This document shows positions 7,757 through 15,028 of a DNA stretch of 26,341 bases, piece by piece. The notes below the pieces were generated by a model, which was not told the origin of the DNA, did no database searches, and saw nothing but the letters and a program-made list of their open reading frames with translations. The stretch is from an uncultured Candidatus Saccharibacteria bacterium (GTDB taxonomy: Bacteria > Patescibacteriota > Saccharimonadia > Saccharimonadales > Saccharimonadaceae): the NCBI GenBank assembly GCA_938036915.1, contig CALHVV010000004.1:1-26341 (forward strand), written 5' to 3'. A program made the translations under genes and the position numbers. How positions within the stretch are numbered: position 1 is the first letter of the stretch; each line of letters begins with the position of its first letter.

Positions 7757-9388
7757 TTACTCAAGAGAAGCAGCTGCTTGTTGCCACCGCTGTGCATACT
7801 CTGGATGCTGCGCCGAAAGGAGCTGGCCGCGGCGCAGTACCGCCTGGCATTGCTCACTAGTCACATCTTTTGCTGCCAGCGCCGCACGCAGCACCGCGCT
7901 GACAAATTCTGGCTTTTCCTCTGCCCTGCCTTCATCAAAGGTAAGATGCTCGAGCGCCATAAACCCTTCACACAGCAGCCGAGCTGGCTGCGCAACCGTT
8001 ATGCGCTGTTGCATAGCTGGATCGATCATATCGGTCAGGTGGTAGTAGTTCCAGCCGAGCGTTGCACCATAGCGCCGCTGCCAATAAGCACGCTTTTCGT
8101 CGTCATGCGCAATCGCCTCAGGGTGTGTTTGCAGCTCACTCAGCCCGGCTAGGCGAAACGCCAGATAGTGCTCTAGAGCTTGGCGCTTGATATTATCCGG
8201 AATATCATCAGACTGGCGCCAAAAGGCAATTTCGTATCCTTCATCTGCTTCGCAATCAGTGATTAACTCACCGTGCACGGGGCTAATCGGTGCGGGGTAT
8301 TGCTGGACTCGCTGCTCGATAATCGCAATGCGGTCGGCCAGCGACAGCTCACGCACCGAAGCAACGATGTCTTTCTTCGTCCCTTGCACCGTTATCGCCT
8401 CCTGGCAGGCAAACGCTTGCATTGTTGTCGCTACATGCTGCGGCATATGCCCACCAAATATCACATTGATACGCGGCACACCTTCTGGCTCAGGTTGCTC
8501 ATTCCACTCATCACCCACGAGATCGAAGCGCTTGCCTGCTGCCACACCCTTAGCCCGCAGGAGTGGCGCGCTCGAGTCTTGGGTGAGTGGCATAAGGAGC
8601 TCGCGCAGCTGTGCGGAGGTAACATCACCGCGCAAAGCAAATGATTGTGCACTTACATTGTGGTCGTGATCGCAATGGCTATGGCTGTGATGGTGATGAT
8701 GATCATGACAGTGGCTGCCGCACACCTGGGCAACTGCTCGCTGGCCAAGGTGGAGTTGCCGCTCTACGCCGCGCAACCTCGCCAGCACCTCTGCATAGTC
8801 TGTACTACCTGGGCGAATGAGCTCAACAGCTACCTCGGGTGGCAAGGCAGGTAATTGCTCGAGTACAGAATCGATCACTGTGAGTGCTGCTCTATCATTT
8901 GGAGTGTGCGTTATACCAACAATGTCTGCCACCGCCAATTGGCTCGGCAGCACTTGATAATGCATGTCGCGTGAGGCTGTTCGTGCGTTAACCAAGGCAA
9001 GGGCCGAGAAATCATAGCCACTTGAGCCTACCACCTCAGCGATCTCCGTCCCTGGCGCAATCCCGGTTGGCTCAATAAAGAGCATGTCTACCCCAGCATC
9101 GCGCACACGGTCGAGCGCCGCCTGGAACTGCGTTGCATCCGAGCAGCCAATACAGCCTGCCGTGAGCGGAATAATCTGCTCGCTACGATTAGCTGGGTGC
9201 TGAGCAATCCGCCTCGCATCCACATTGTCCTGACCGACATCATTTACCACGACTGCGTAGCTTGTATCGAGCGGTATACGTTCGATCAACTGGTTGAGCG
9301 TTGTCGTCTTACCTGCACCGAGCGGCCCAAGCACCCCGAGCACTTCAAGCGAATGATCATTCGATGGTGTCTGTTTATATTTTTCCAT
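7757..9388 (-). CDS. COG0523 (CobW/ZNG1-like) GTPase with His-rich loop and long C-terminal extension
   Basis: COG0523 proteins are SIMIBI-class GTPases, many of them zinc or cobalt metallochaperones. Here Walker A is GPLGAGKTT (21-29). The metal motif is GCIGC (78-82) instead of the usual GCxCC. FIEPTG follows at 104-109. A metal-ligand-rich stretch at 226-243 holds about ten histidines plus two cysteines, between the GTPase core and a CobW_C-like region (about 248-345). The usual guanine-specificity motif NKxD is not visible; the expected place reads GITHTPND. About 190 further residues, helical-looking and of unknown family, bring the total to 543, well above the usual 320-400. An AAGGAG ribosome-binding site precedes the ATG. 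The neighbouring Fur/Zur-type regulator suggests zinc handling (inference). Confidence 0.8.
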   Translation of the reverse strand: MEKYKQTPSNDHSLEVLGVLGPLGAGKTTTLNQLIERIPLDTSYAVVVNDVGQDNVDARRIAQHPANRSEQIIPLTAGCIGCSDATQFQAALDRVRDAGVDMLFIEPTGIAPGTEIAEVVGSSGYDFSALALVNARTASRDMHYQVLPSQLAVADIVGITHTPNDRAALTVIDSVLEQLPALPPEVAVELIRPGSTDYAEVLARLRGVERQLHLGQRAVAQVCGSHCHDHHHHHSHSHCDHDHNVSAQSFALRGDVTSAQLRELLMPLTQDSSAPLLRAKGVAAGKRFDLVGDEWNEQPEPEGVPRINVIFGGHMPQHVATTMQAFACQEAITVQGTKKDIVASVRELSLADRIAIIEQRVQQYPAPISPVHGELITDCEADEGYEIAFWRQSDDIPDNIKRQALEHYLAFRLAGLSELQTHPEAIAHDDEKRAYWQRRYGATLGWNYYHLTDMIDPAMQQRITVAQPARLLCEGFMALEHLTFDEGRAEEKPEFVSAVLRAALAAKDVTSEQCQAVLRRGQLLSAQHPEYAQRWQQAAASLE

Positions 9389-9515
9389 TGTTTCTCCTTA
9401 TGATTATTCTTATTATGTGTTAGTAACCCCCGCAACACGACTCTTTATAATGCTGTACCACGAGTATTGCAGGTTTATTACAGAGCAAAGGGCGCAAAGC
9501 CACACGTATGGCCAA

Positions 9516-10394
9516 CTACGCGCCAAGATGTGGGAACTGTCCATACGGCAAGAGGGCTATCTCGCGCACATTGCACTGTGCAGTGACGACATACTTCACT
9601 GCATCACCGATTTGCTCAGCTGTAAAGAGTGGATACGTCTCTGGCGTTTTGTCATAGCCAAGGTCGCGCGTGACGCGGATCGCCTCATCCATCGTGTAGT
9701 CGTTGTCAAAAAATCCAGTATCGGTGCTACCCGGCATAATCTCAGTGATAAAGATATTCTCTGGCGTAAGATCGAGGGCTATTGAGCGCAGCAAGCCATG
9801 GCCAGCCGCTTTCTGGGCTACATCCAGGCCAAGATGAGCCTTGGCGCGCACTGCTGCCGCAGCCGTGATGCTCATAACCTTGGTATATGGCTGGCGGGCA
9901 AATACCCCGTGCTGACGCAGTGCTTGCAACAGTTTGACTAATGTGACGCAATTATTTTCTACCAAATCAGGGATAGCCGCCGCCTCCATATCCCAAGTAT
10001 GGGCAAGGAGACTATTGTGCGGCAATGCCGCCTTGGTATCTGATGCCCCGCCATAATGTACAACGTAGAGTGGTACATCCAGCTCTTGCTGGAGAGCTGC
10101 TGCCTGGCTCGCGGTCCGCTCGATGTCAGCTGCGCGGCGCAGGTCAGCTGGGATAAAACGGTCGGTTGGTAGGCCGCACGTCTCGGCAAAGATTGCCGCA
10201 TCATCTGGTTGATATCCTACGACCAAAAGCTCATACTGCCCAGCAAGCTGCTTCACAACGCCAGCGGCAGCGTTCATTTTATAGTGCTGCCCTTGATAGG
10301 TCAGATACTCGATTTGTCCAAACTGCGAGGTAAAGTGCCGTTTGGCTGGCGTCACTTTTGCGCCAGTGATCATAATAAGTGGTTGTTGTGTCAT
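9516..10394 (-). CDS. atypical short-chain dehydrogenase/reductase-like protein
   Basis: A 292-residue protein whose second half resembles SDR enzymes: SITAAAAVRAKAHLG with Ser176, then an LDVAQKAAGHGLLRSIALDL helix, then PENIFITEIMPGSTDTGFFD, the conserved PG-x-T/VDTG segment after the catalytic helix. Two differences from the family stand out. The catalytic tyrosine of YxxxK is replaced by aspartate (Asp191, Lys195 kept), and the N-terminal dinucleotide loop reads MITGAKVTPAKR instead of TGxxxGxG. An oxidoreductase function is therefore uncertain; it may be a non-catalytic or NmrA-like nucleotide-binding member. The ATG at 10394 is selected by a promoter 7 bases upstream; longer readings would cross the operator. 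It is divergent from and shares its control region with the Fur-family gene. Confidence 0.55.
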   Translation of the reverse strand: MTQQPLIMITGAKVTPAKRHFTSQFGQIEYLTYQGQHYKMNAAAGVVKQLAGQYELLVVGYQPDDAAIFAETCGLPTDRFIPADLRRAADIERTASQAAALQQELDVPLYVVHYGGASDTKAALPHNSLLAHTWDMEAAAIPDLVENNCVTLVKLLQALRQHGVFARQPYTKVMSITAAAAVRAKAHLGLDVAQKAAGHGLLRSIALDLTPENIFITEIMPGSTDTGFFDNDYTMDEAIRVTRDLGYDKTPETYPLFTAEQIGDAVKYVVTAQCNVREIALLPYGQFPHLGA

Positions 10395-10401
10395 GGATCG
10401 T

Positions 10402-10431
10402 ATGATACGAGAGGTATGTAATTTATTGCAA
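10402..10431 (-). promoter_or_regulatory. promoter of the SDR-like gene
   Basis: On the minus strand TTGCAA (10431-10426) is separated by 18 bases from TATCAT (10407-10402), with the ATG 7 bases later. The -35 lies inside the palindromic operator, so repressor binding would occlude it. Confidence 0.5.
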
Positions 10432-10445
10432 ATTTGTTGCAATAA
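10423..10445. promoter_or_regulatory. 23-bp palindromic operator, probable Fur/Zur box
   Basis: TTATTGCAA, five bases ATTTG, and TTGCAATAA form a perfect 9-5-9 inverted repeat in the 70-base gap between the divergent SDR-like and Fur-family genes. Fur-family dimers bind A/T-rich palindromes of about this size. The site covers the -35 hexamers of both genes, so it is the obvious candidate for autoregulation. The specific sequence does not match a Zur or Fur consensus that I know. Confidence 0.7.
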
Positions 10446-10455
10446 GTGTTACACT
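10426..10455 (+). promoter_or_regulatory. promoter of the Fur-family regulator
   Basis: TTGCAA (10426-10431) is followed after 18 bases by TACACT (10450-10455), and the ATG comes 9 bases later. The same self-complementary TTGCAA hexamer can serve as the -35 for both divergent genes. Confidence 0.45.
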
Positions 10456-10464
10456 ATTGCTCGT

Positions 10465-10896
10465 ATGAATGATTCGCTCGAGCTATTTTCCACTATCTTG
10501 CGCCAGCGTCATTACCGCGTAACTACTGTGCGGCGGGCAGTATTTTGTGCTCTCTATCAACACGGGCCATGCACGATGCGCCAGCTTGCCGAGTACACTG
10601 CCGTGGCCGACCGCGTGAGTGTGTACCGCTGTGTAGAGCTGTTTGAGCAGCTTGGCATTGCCCAGCGACTACCGATTGGCTGGAAGTACCAGCTCGAGCT
10701 GACCGATGTCTTTATTCGTCATCATCACCATGCGACGTGCCGCCGCTGTGGGCGGGTGATTGATATTGCCGAGAATGAGGAGATCGAACGGTTAATCGCG
10801 GCAATCGCCCGGGCTCATCACCTCGCCGAGCCCTCGCACACGTTCGAGATTCAAGGGATTTGCCCACGCTGCCAGCGCCCTCGACAGGCTAACTAA
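10465..10896 (+). CDS. Fur-family metal-responsive repressor (Zur/Fur type)
   Basis: A 143-residue protein with the Fur layout: an N-terminal winged helix (RVTTVRRAVFCALYQHGPCTMRQLAEYT, recognition helix about 48-62 containing VSVYRCVELFEQLG), then a metal-binding dimerisation domain. Visible ligands are the His cluster 86-89, the structural CxxC pairs at 92/95 and 133/136, and His and Glu residues near 118-128. These CxxC pairs hold structural zinc in Fur, Zur and PerR. The subfamily cannot be fixed from sequence alone; adjacency to a His-rich COG0523 GTPase favours zinc sensing. ATG 10465 is chosen by domain boundaries and promoter spacing; a longer upstream reading would include the operator. 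There is no ribosome-binding site, consistent with a leaderless message. Confidence 0.85.
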   Translation: MNDSLELFSTILRQRHYRVTTVRRAVFCALYQHGPCTMRQLAEYTAVADRVSVYRCVELFEQLGIAQRLPIGWKYQLELTDVFIRHHHHATCRRCGRVIDIAENEEIERLIAAIARAHHLAEPSHTFEIQGICPRCQRPRQAN

Positions 10897-10922
10897 TATC
10901 TACGCTCTCGCAATTAAGCGTC

Positions 10923-11147
10923 TTAAAATTTATCGTTATATAACGCTTCTTCTATTGAATCCACAAAGAGCTGCCTACCAATTTTCGTAGCTCTCTTCCC
11001 CGCCGCTTTCTCCTCAAGAATATTACAAGAGTCGGCATTCACTGACGAATGACTGCTCAGGTTCAAAGCTAAAAGCTTGTTATGATAACCAAGCTTCTTA
11101 CCTACTCGAATGAAATGGTAGAGAACTAATGGAAAGAAAAGAGATTC
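10923..11147 (-). pseudogene. possible 5'-truncated gene remnant in the fur-sbcB gap
   Basis: The minus strand is open for 74 codons in the 268-base space after sbcB, with no in-frame ATG. The translation is balanced and protein-like, including NILEEKAAGKRATKIGRQLF and a C-terminal VDSIEEALYNDKF, rather than the skewed composition of a chance frame. GTG or TTG codons inside it have no ribosome-binding site. It may be the tail of a gene lost by deletion. I do not recognise it, and chance is a real alternative. AAGCGT/ACGCTT half-repeats lie close to its end (about 10916-10955). Confidence 0.25.
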
Positions 11148-11164
11148 TTAACACTTGGGCTTTT

Positions 11165-12580
11165 CTACTCACCCACTGGCATCACTGCCTCAAGCCACAG
11201 CTGCAGCTCCTGCATGATAAATTCATCTGCTGTGCCTGCCTTGGCCAGACGCTGCAATGATGCCATAAAGCTCGGCAACTGCGCCTGCAGGTGGGTGCTC
11301 CGCCATTGCTCCCACTGGGCTTGCTCATCATCACTGAGGCTCTGTGGGAAGCTACGCGCCTTGTAGTGGAGTAGCAGCTCAGGCAAGCGCTCATCGCGAA
11401 AGGCTGGGTGGAAGTCTGCCAGTGCCCTGGCATCGGCACTGCGCACTGCAGCAATGTGTGTCTTGTCTGCGTCCGAGACGAAGCTGTCGTAGAGCTGCCC
11501 TTCGGGGTCGGTTGATTTTTTGTACTCACGCTTTTTTTCGTAGAGTGTGCGGAGCTTCTCAGCAAAGTCGGGATGGCGAAGAAGGATATCGCGGTGGCGC
11601 GCCACAGTTGCCGCCTCGAGATGGATCTTACTCCAGCCATCGCCTTGCTCTAGCACACCAAGTGGTGCAACGGCTGGGCAACGATTGTATTGCAATGGTT
11701 TGACAGGTAGCGCCACAAAGCCATCGGCTTGGCGCTCCTCCCAGGTGGCAAAGATTTTCTTGGCAAGTTCCTGCTGGCTTAGGTTCACAAACGGTGTTGG
11801 GTCGTAGCGCAGGTCATAGACCAAGACATTGCTATTGGGGGCTGGCGCTAGCGGAAAGGCGACGGTCGTCTTGGCGTGTTGCTTGTCGTAGCGGCCACTA
11901 GTATAGACGAAGGGCTGCTTGGTCTCGAGATTGACCAGCCGCTGCACCGCCCTCTTGTCGCGCATGGCAAGGAGGTAGTCAAAGAGCTGAGGCTGAGCGC
12001 GCTGCACTAGCTTTGTTACTTCTATCAGAGCTGCTACATCGGCGAAGGCGTCGTGTGCATTGTCGTGTGCAATGCCATTAGCTTTAGTAATGAGCTCCAG
12101 ACGGTTAGTAGGCTGACCATTCGCATCCACCGGCCACTCAATGCCATCTGGCCGCAACGCCCGCGTCAGCCGCACCACATCGAGCATATCACAGCGGCTC
12201 CGCTCATCCTTCCAGCTCCACTCATATGGATCATAAAAGTTCCGCCACAGCAAATGGCGGATAAACTCATCGTCAAAGCGCACATTGTTGAATCCCACAG
12301 CAATCGTCCCCGGCGTGAAGATCTCCTCACTCACCATCCGCGCACATGCTGCCTCACTATAGCCCTCCTCTAGCGTCTTCTGCGGCGTGATACCAGTCAC
12401 CATCAGGGCATCGGGGCTTGGCAGGGTGTCGTCATTGAGAGTGATGAGGAAGTTATACGGCTCGCCAATCGGCTGCAAATCCATATCCGTCCGCTGCCCC
12501 GCAAACTGCATAATCCGATCCGTCTGTGCCCGGAAGCCACTCGTCTCAAGGTCGTAGAAAAAGAATGTTTGTGCCACCAT
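11165..12580 (-). CDS. sbcB: exodeoxyribonuclease I
   Basis: A 3'-5' single-strand DNA exonuclease used in mismatch repair and recombination end processing. The 471 residues begin with the DEDDh exonuclease domain: motif I YDLETSG (Asp10, Glu12), motif II NNVRFDDEF (Asp103), and motif III HDAFAD (His176, Asp181). The YEWSWKDERSRCDMLDVVRLTRALRP stretch (119-143) and the WP-x-D sequence that follows are characteristic of SbcB. The C-terminal part (YDLRYDPTPF, NRCPAVAPL, then the helical DFHPAFRDERLPELLLHYKAR) corresponds to the SH3-like and helical domains. Length is close to the E. coli protein (475). The ATG falls three bases after the stop of the upstream orphan gene, so translation is probably coupled. 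Confidence 0.95.
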   Translation of the reverse strand: MVAQTFFFYDLETSGFRAQTDRIMQFAGQRTDMDLQPIGEPYNFLITLNDDTLPSPDALMVTGITPQKTLEEGYSEAACARMVSEEIFTPGTIAVGFNNVRFDDEFIRHLLWRNFYDPYEWSWKDERSRCDMLDVVRLTRALRPDGIEWPVDANGQPTNRLELITKANGIAHDNAHDAFADVAALIEVTKLVQRAQPQLFDYLLAMRDKRAVQRLVNLETKQPFVYTSGRYDKQHAKTTVAFPLAPAPNSNVLVYDLRYDPTPFVNLSQQELAKKIFATWEERQADGFVALPVKPLQYNRCPAVAPLGVLEQGDGWSKIHLEAATVARHRDILLRHPDFAEKLRTLYEKKREYKKSTDPEGQLYDSFVSDADKTHIAAVRSADARALADFHPAFRDERLPELLLHYKARSFPQSLSDDEQAQWEQWRSTHLQAQLPSFMASLQRLAKAGTADEFIMQELQLWLEAVMPVGE

Positions 12581-12583
12581 ACA

Positions 12584-13504
12584 CTACTGCCAGCCGTGAT
12601 TTACAACTTCTATAGCGTGTCTCGCCAGAAACTTCTTAGACGCTTTTGTACCAGCACTTTTTTCATAATGCTCTAGCTCATAGACACCTTGCTTCACTTT
12701 ATTCATAATATCTGCCACGGTATCCCATTTCCACTCGAAAACACTCTGATTTAATTTAACGTCATCAACTGGTGTCTCAGCATCAAGATCGACTACACTA
12801 AGAACTTCTCTCGGTATATCAATCTTACCCTTTTCCCAATTTGGCATGATATACTTCAAAGCTTCCAATTGCCGAATATACTTTCCAAAGTCGTCACCTT
12901 CTATATAATAATCCAACACACTTCTCGTGCGGAGGTTCGTCCCTGCGAGAACCAACTGCACATCCATTTCTCTGCCCTCTTTACTATAGATAGCGTCCAG
13001 CTCTGATGCACTGAGGACTCTCCGTTCCTTTGTTCTTTTACGATTATCGATCGTTGCTTCAAGCCAGTCACCAAAATACCGATTTGCACTTTCATTAGGA
13101 AGTTGCTTCTTCTCCAATTGAGCTAATACATACTGCGTTAGCTTACCTACACTCGTATCGAGGAGTGGCTCAACATCATTTTCGCGGACTCCTTTAAGTA
13201 ATTGTTCAGTGTACTCTTCAGGGTTAGCCTTCAAAAGGTGATCACTGAGCGATGGCTCTTTGTCAGCGAGCGCGCAAGCGATATCGTATCTAACATTAAG
13301 AAACGCTTCTTGTTGAAAGCTATTAGGGCCCAAATACCGTCGATCAAACAAGGGCTTCAGTGAGGTCTGTACTAGCGTCATTCCTACAGCACCAATCGCT
13401 CCAGCAACTCCACTACTACCCTCGTGGCTCAAGTTATATGTGCTTCTTAGGTCCAAGGCCGCAACTTCCAGAGTACTTGGCACTTCTTTTTCTCTATTGC
13501 TCAT
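12584..13504 (-). CDS. unrecognised 306-residue protein upstream of sbcB
   Basis: No family recognised. The protein is soluble apart from a short glycine/alanine-rich stretch (SSGVAGAIGAVGMTLVQTSL, about 30-49) that might be a single weak membrane or packing helix. The rest is charged and helical-looking, with a basic RKRTKERR segment near 155 and a Trp-rich VFEWKWDTVADIMNKV segment near 255. A clear AGGAGG ribosome-binding site and an extended -10 TATAAT precede the ATG. sbcB starts three bases after its stop, so the two form an operon. The coding sequence is visibly richer in A+T than neighbouring obg and sbcB, which hints at recent acquisition. A role tied to DNA end processing can only be suggested by position. 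Confidence 0.8.
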   Translation of the reverse strand: MSNREKEVPSTLEVAALDLRSTYNLSHEGSSGVAGAIGAVGMTLVQTSLKPLFDRRYLGPNSFQQEAFLNVRYDIACALADKEPSLSDHLLKANPEEYTEQLLKGVRENDVEPLLDTSVGKLTQYVLAQLEKKQLPNESANRYFGDWLEATIDNRKRTKERRVLSASELDAIYSKEGREMDVQLVLAGTNLRTRSVLDYYIEGDDFGKYIRQLEALKYIMPNWEKGKIDIPREVLSVVDLDAETPVDDVKLNQSVFEWKWDTVADIMNKVKQGVYELEHYEKSAGTKASKKFLARHAIEVVNHGWQ

Positions 13505-13535
13505 ACTGCCTCCTGACTATATTAACCTGTCTACT

Positions 13536-13544
13536 ATTATACCA
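13536..13544 (-). promoter_or_regulatory. extended -10 promoter of the orphan-sbcB operon
   Basis: TGG-TATAAT on the minus strand is an ideal extended -10. It gives a leader of about 25-30 bases that contains the AGGAGG site before the ATG at 13504. Confidence 0.65.
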
Positions 13545-13545
13545 T

Positions 13546-13571
13546 AAAACAACCTCTGTTGAGACAGCAGG
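13546..13571 (-). terminator. imperfect terminator after obg
   Basis: On the minus strand CCT(G)CTGT pairs with ACAGAGG around a four-base loop, with one bulged G, and is followed by TTGTTTT. It lies 13 bases past the obg stop. The same CCTCTGT core occurs in the stronger terminator at 14981-15008. Confidence 0.5.
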
Positions 13572-13584
13572 CTTTATATATTAT

Positions 13585-14961
13585 TTATTGCTCCACCAGC
13601 GGGAACGGTTGGCTATTGCCAATCTGTACGATGCTATCGCCCTCCGCTCCTTGACGGATGAGCTCGTGCGTGACACCGAGGCGCTTCATAATATCGCGCA
13701 GGCGATTAACTGCCTCAAACTGGGCAAAGTTCGTGCGACGAGCGAATTTCTCGAGCTTTTGGCCAGACACAGCAAAGACACGCGGTATCTCGCCATCCTC
13801 TCGCGGGTTAGTGAGGCCGCTCTCTACCGCCGCCTCAGCACACTGCTGCGCCGCATACCCCTGCAATTGCTGCACTGCCCAGGCATCAGCCTCAGCTTGG
13901 CTACCGAGCGTAATGGTCGCAAGCTCCTCGCCATCAGCAAAATCATCATCCTCTTCGGCTGCCGCCTCGGCCGCCCGTGCCGCTATTACTATTTGGCGCA
14001 AAGCTCGCAGCACATCAACGACCCCCTGATGTGCAATCGAGGAAATTGCAAAAATAGGCGTTACTTTGTCAACTACCTGTCGCAAGCTATCTATCTGCAT
14101 CTGAATGATATCGTCATCGAGCCCATCACACTTCGTTAGCACGACGACCTCTGGTCGCTGAGCTAGCTCGGTGCTATATTGCTGCAGCTCGTGACGAATC
14201 GCTTGATAGCGCTCGGCTACATCATTGCTATATACATCAACAAGATGGAGGAGTACAACCGTCCGCTCGACGTGCCGCAAGAAGGCATCGCCCAGGCCTT
14301 TACCTTCACTCGCTCCCTCAATCAGGCCAGGAATGTCGGCAATCAGGACTGAACCATCATCAATATCAGCCACACCCAGGTTAGGTGTGAGTGTGGTAAA
14401 TTCGTAATTCGCAATCTCCGGGCGAGCATTACTCACCACGCTAAGGAAGGTTGATTTCCCAGCATTAGGAAAACCTACCAAACCAACGTCGGCCAGCAAC
14501 TTCAGCTCTAGCTCTGCCTCAAAACTCTCCCCTGCTTCGCCCAGCTCAGCCATACGCGGCGTTTGGCGCACACTAGATTTAAAATGCGCATTACCAAAGC
14601 CACCATCCCCACCCTTGGCAATGACGGCCTCTTGCCCTGCCTCAGCAAGGTCGGCGATTACTACATCACCTCGCTTCACTAATGTCCCTACCGGCACTTT
14701 GACGACGAGTGGCTTGCCAGACCGGCCCGCCATCTTTTTCTTACCACCCGCAACGCCGGGTTCTGCCTTGAGCTCTGGTTTGTAGCGAAACTTGAGCAAG
14801 GTATTGAGCTGCTCTGTTGCAACAAATACAACATCACCACCACGACCGCCATCTCCGCCATCAGGCCCACCTTTATCCACATATATTTCATGTCGAAAGC
14901 TCACCGCACCATCGCCACCACGACCCGCTACTACTGTTACCTTTGCTGTATCTACAAACAT
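13585..14961 (-). CDS. obg: Obg/CgtA-family GTPase
   Basis: An essential GTPase that acts in late assembly of the 50S ribosomal subunit and in stress signalling. The 458 residues contain the glycine-rich Obg fold (1-158, for example GGDGAVSFRHEIYVDKGGPD), the G domain (Walker A GFPNAGKST 163-171, switch DIPGLIEGAS 209-218, guanine motif TKCD), and a C-terminal OCT domain (about 388-458, VFAVSGQKLEKFARRTNFAQ onward). All key motifs are intact and length is normal for OCT-bearing members. An alanine/glutamate-rich linker (AAEAAAEEDDDFADGEE) sits between the G and OCT domains. No ribosome-binding site is present; an extended -10 lies 9 bases upstream of the ATG. Confidence 0.96.
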   Translation of the reverse strand: MFVDTAKVTVVAGRGGDGAVSFRHEIYVDKGGPDGGDGGRGGDVVFVATEQLNTLLKFRYKPELKAEPGVAGGKKKMAGRSGKPLVVKVPVGTLVKRGDVVIADLAEAGQEAVIAKGGDGGFGNAHFKSSVRQTPRMAELGEAGESFEAELELKLLADVGLVGFPNAGKSTFLSVVSNARPEIANYEFTTLTPNLGVADIDDGSVLIADIPGLIEGASEGKGLGDAFLRHVERTVVLLHLVDVYSNDVAERYQAIRHELQQYSTELAQRPEVVVLTKCDGLDDDIIQMQIDSLRQVVDKVTPIFAISSIAHQGVVDVLRALRQIVIAARAAEAAAEEDDDFADGEELATITLGSQAEADAWAVQQLQGYAAQQCAEAAVESGLTNPREDGEIPRVFAVSGQKLEKFARRTNFAQFEAVNRLRDIMKRLGVTHELIRQGAEGDSIVQIGNSQPFPLVEQ

Positions 14962-14970
14962 ATACTATTA

Positions 14971-14979
14971 AGTATACCA
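14971..14979 (-). promoter_or_regulatory. obg promoter, extended -10
   Basis: TGG-TATACT on the minus strand is followed by 9 bases and the obg ATG, predicting a nearly leaderless message. It abuts the U-tract of the terminator at 14981-15008, so any -35 contact would fall inside that hairpin. Confidence 0.55.
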
Positions 14980-14980
14980 A

Positions 14981-15008
14981 AAACACCTCTGCAGCAACAG
15001 AGGTGTTT
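14981..15008 (-). terminator. rho-independent terminator of the LysM-CHAP gene
   Basis: AAACACCTCTG and CAGAGGTGTTT form a perfect eleven-pair stem around a six-base loop, followed on the minus strand by TTTTT. It begins 20 bases past the stop codon of the hydrolase gene. Confidence 0.9.
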
Positions 15009-15028
15009 ACAAGGCTTAGTATATCGAA

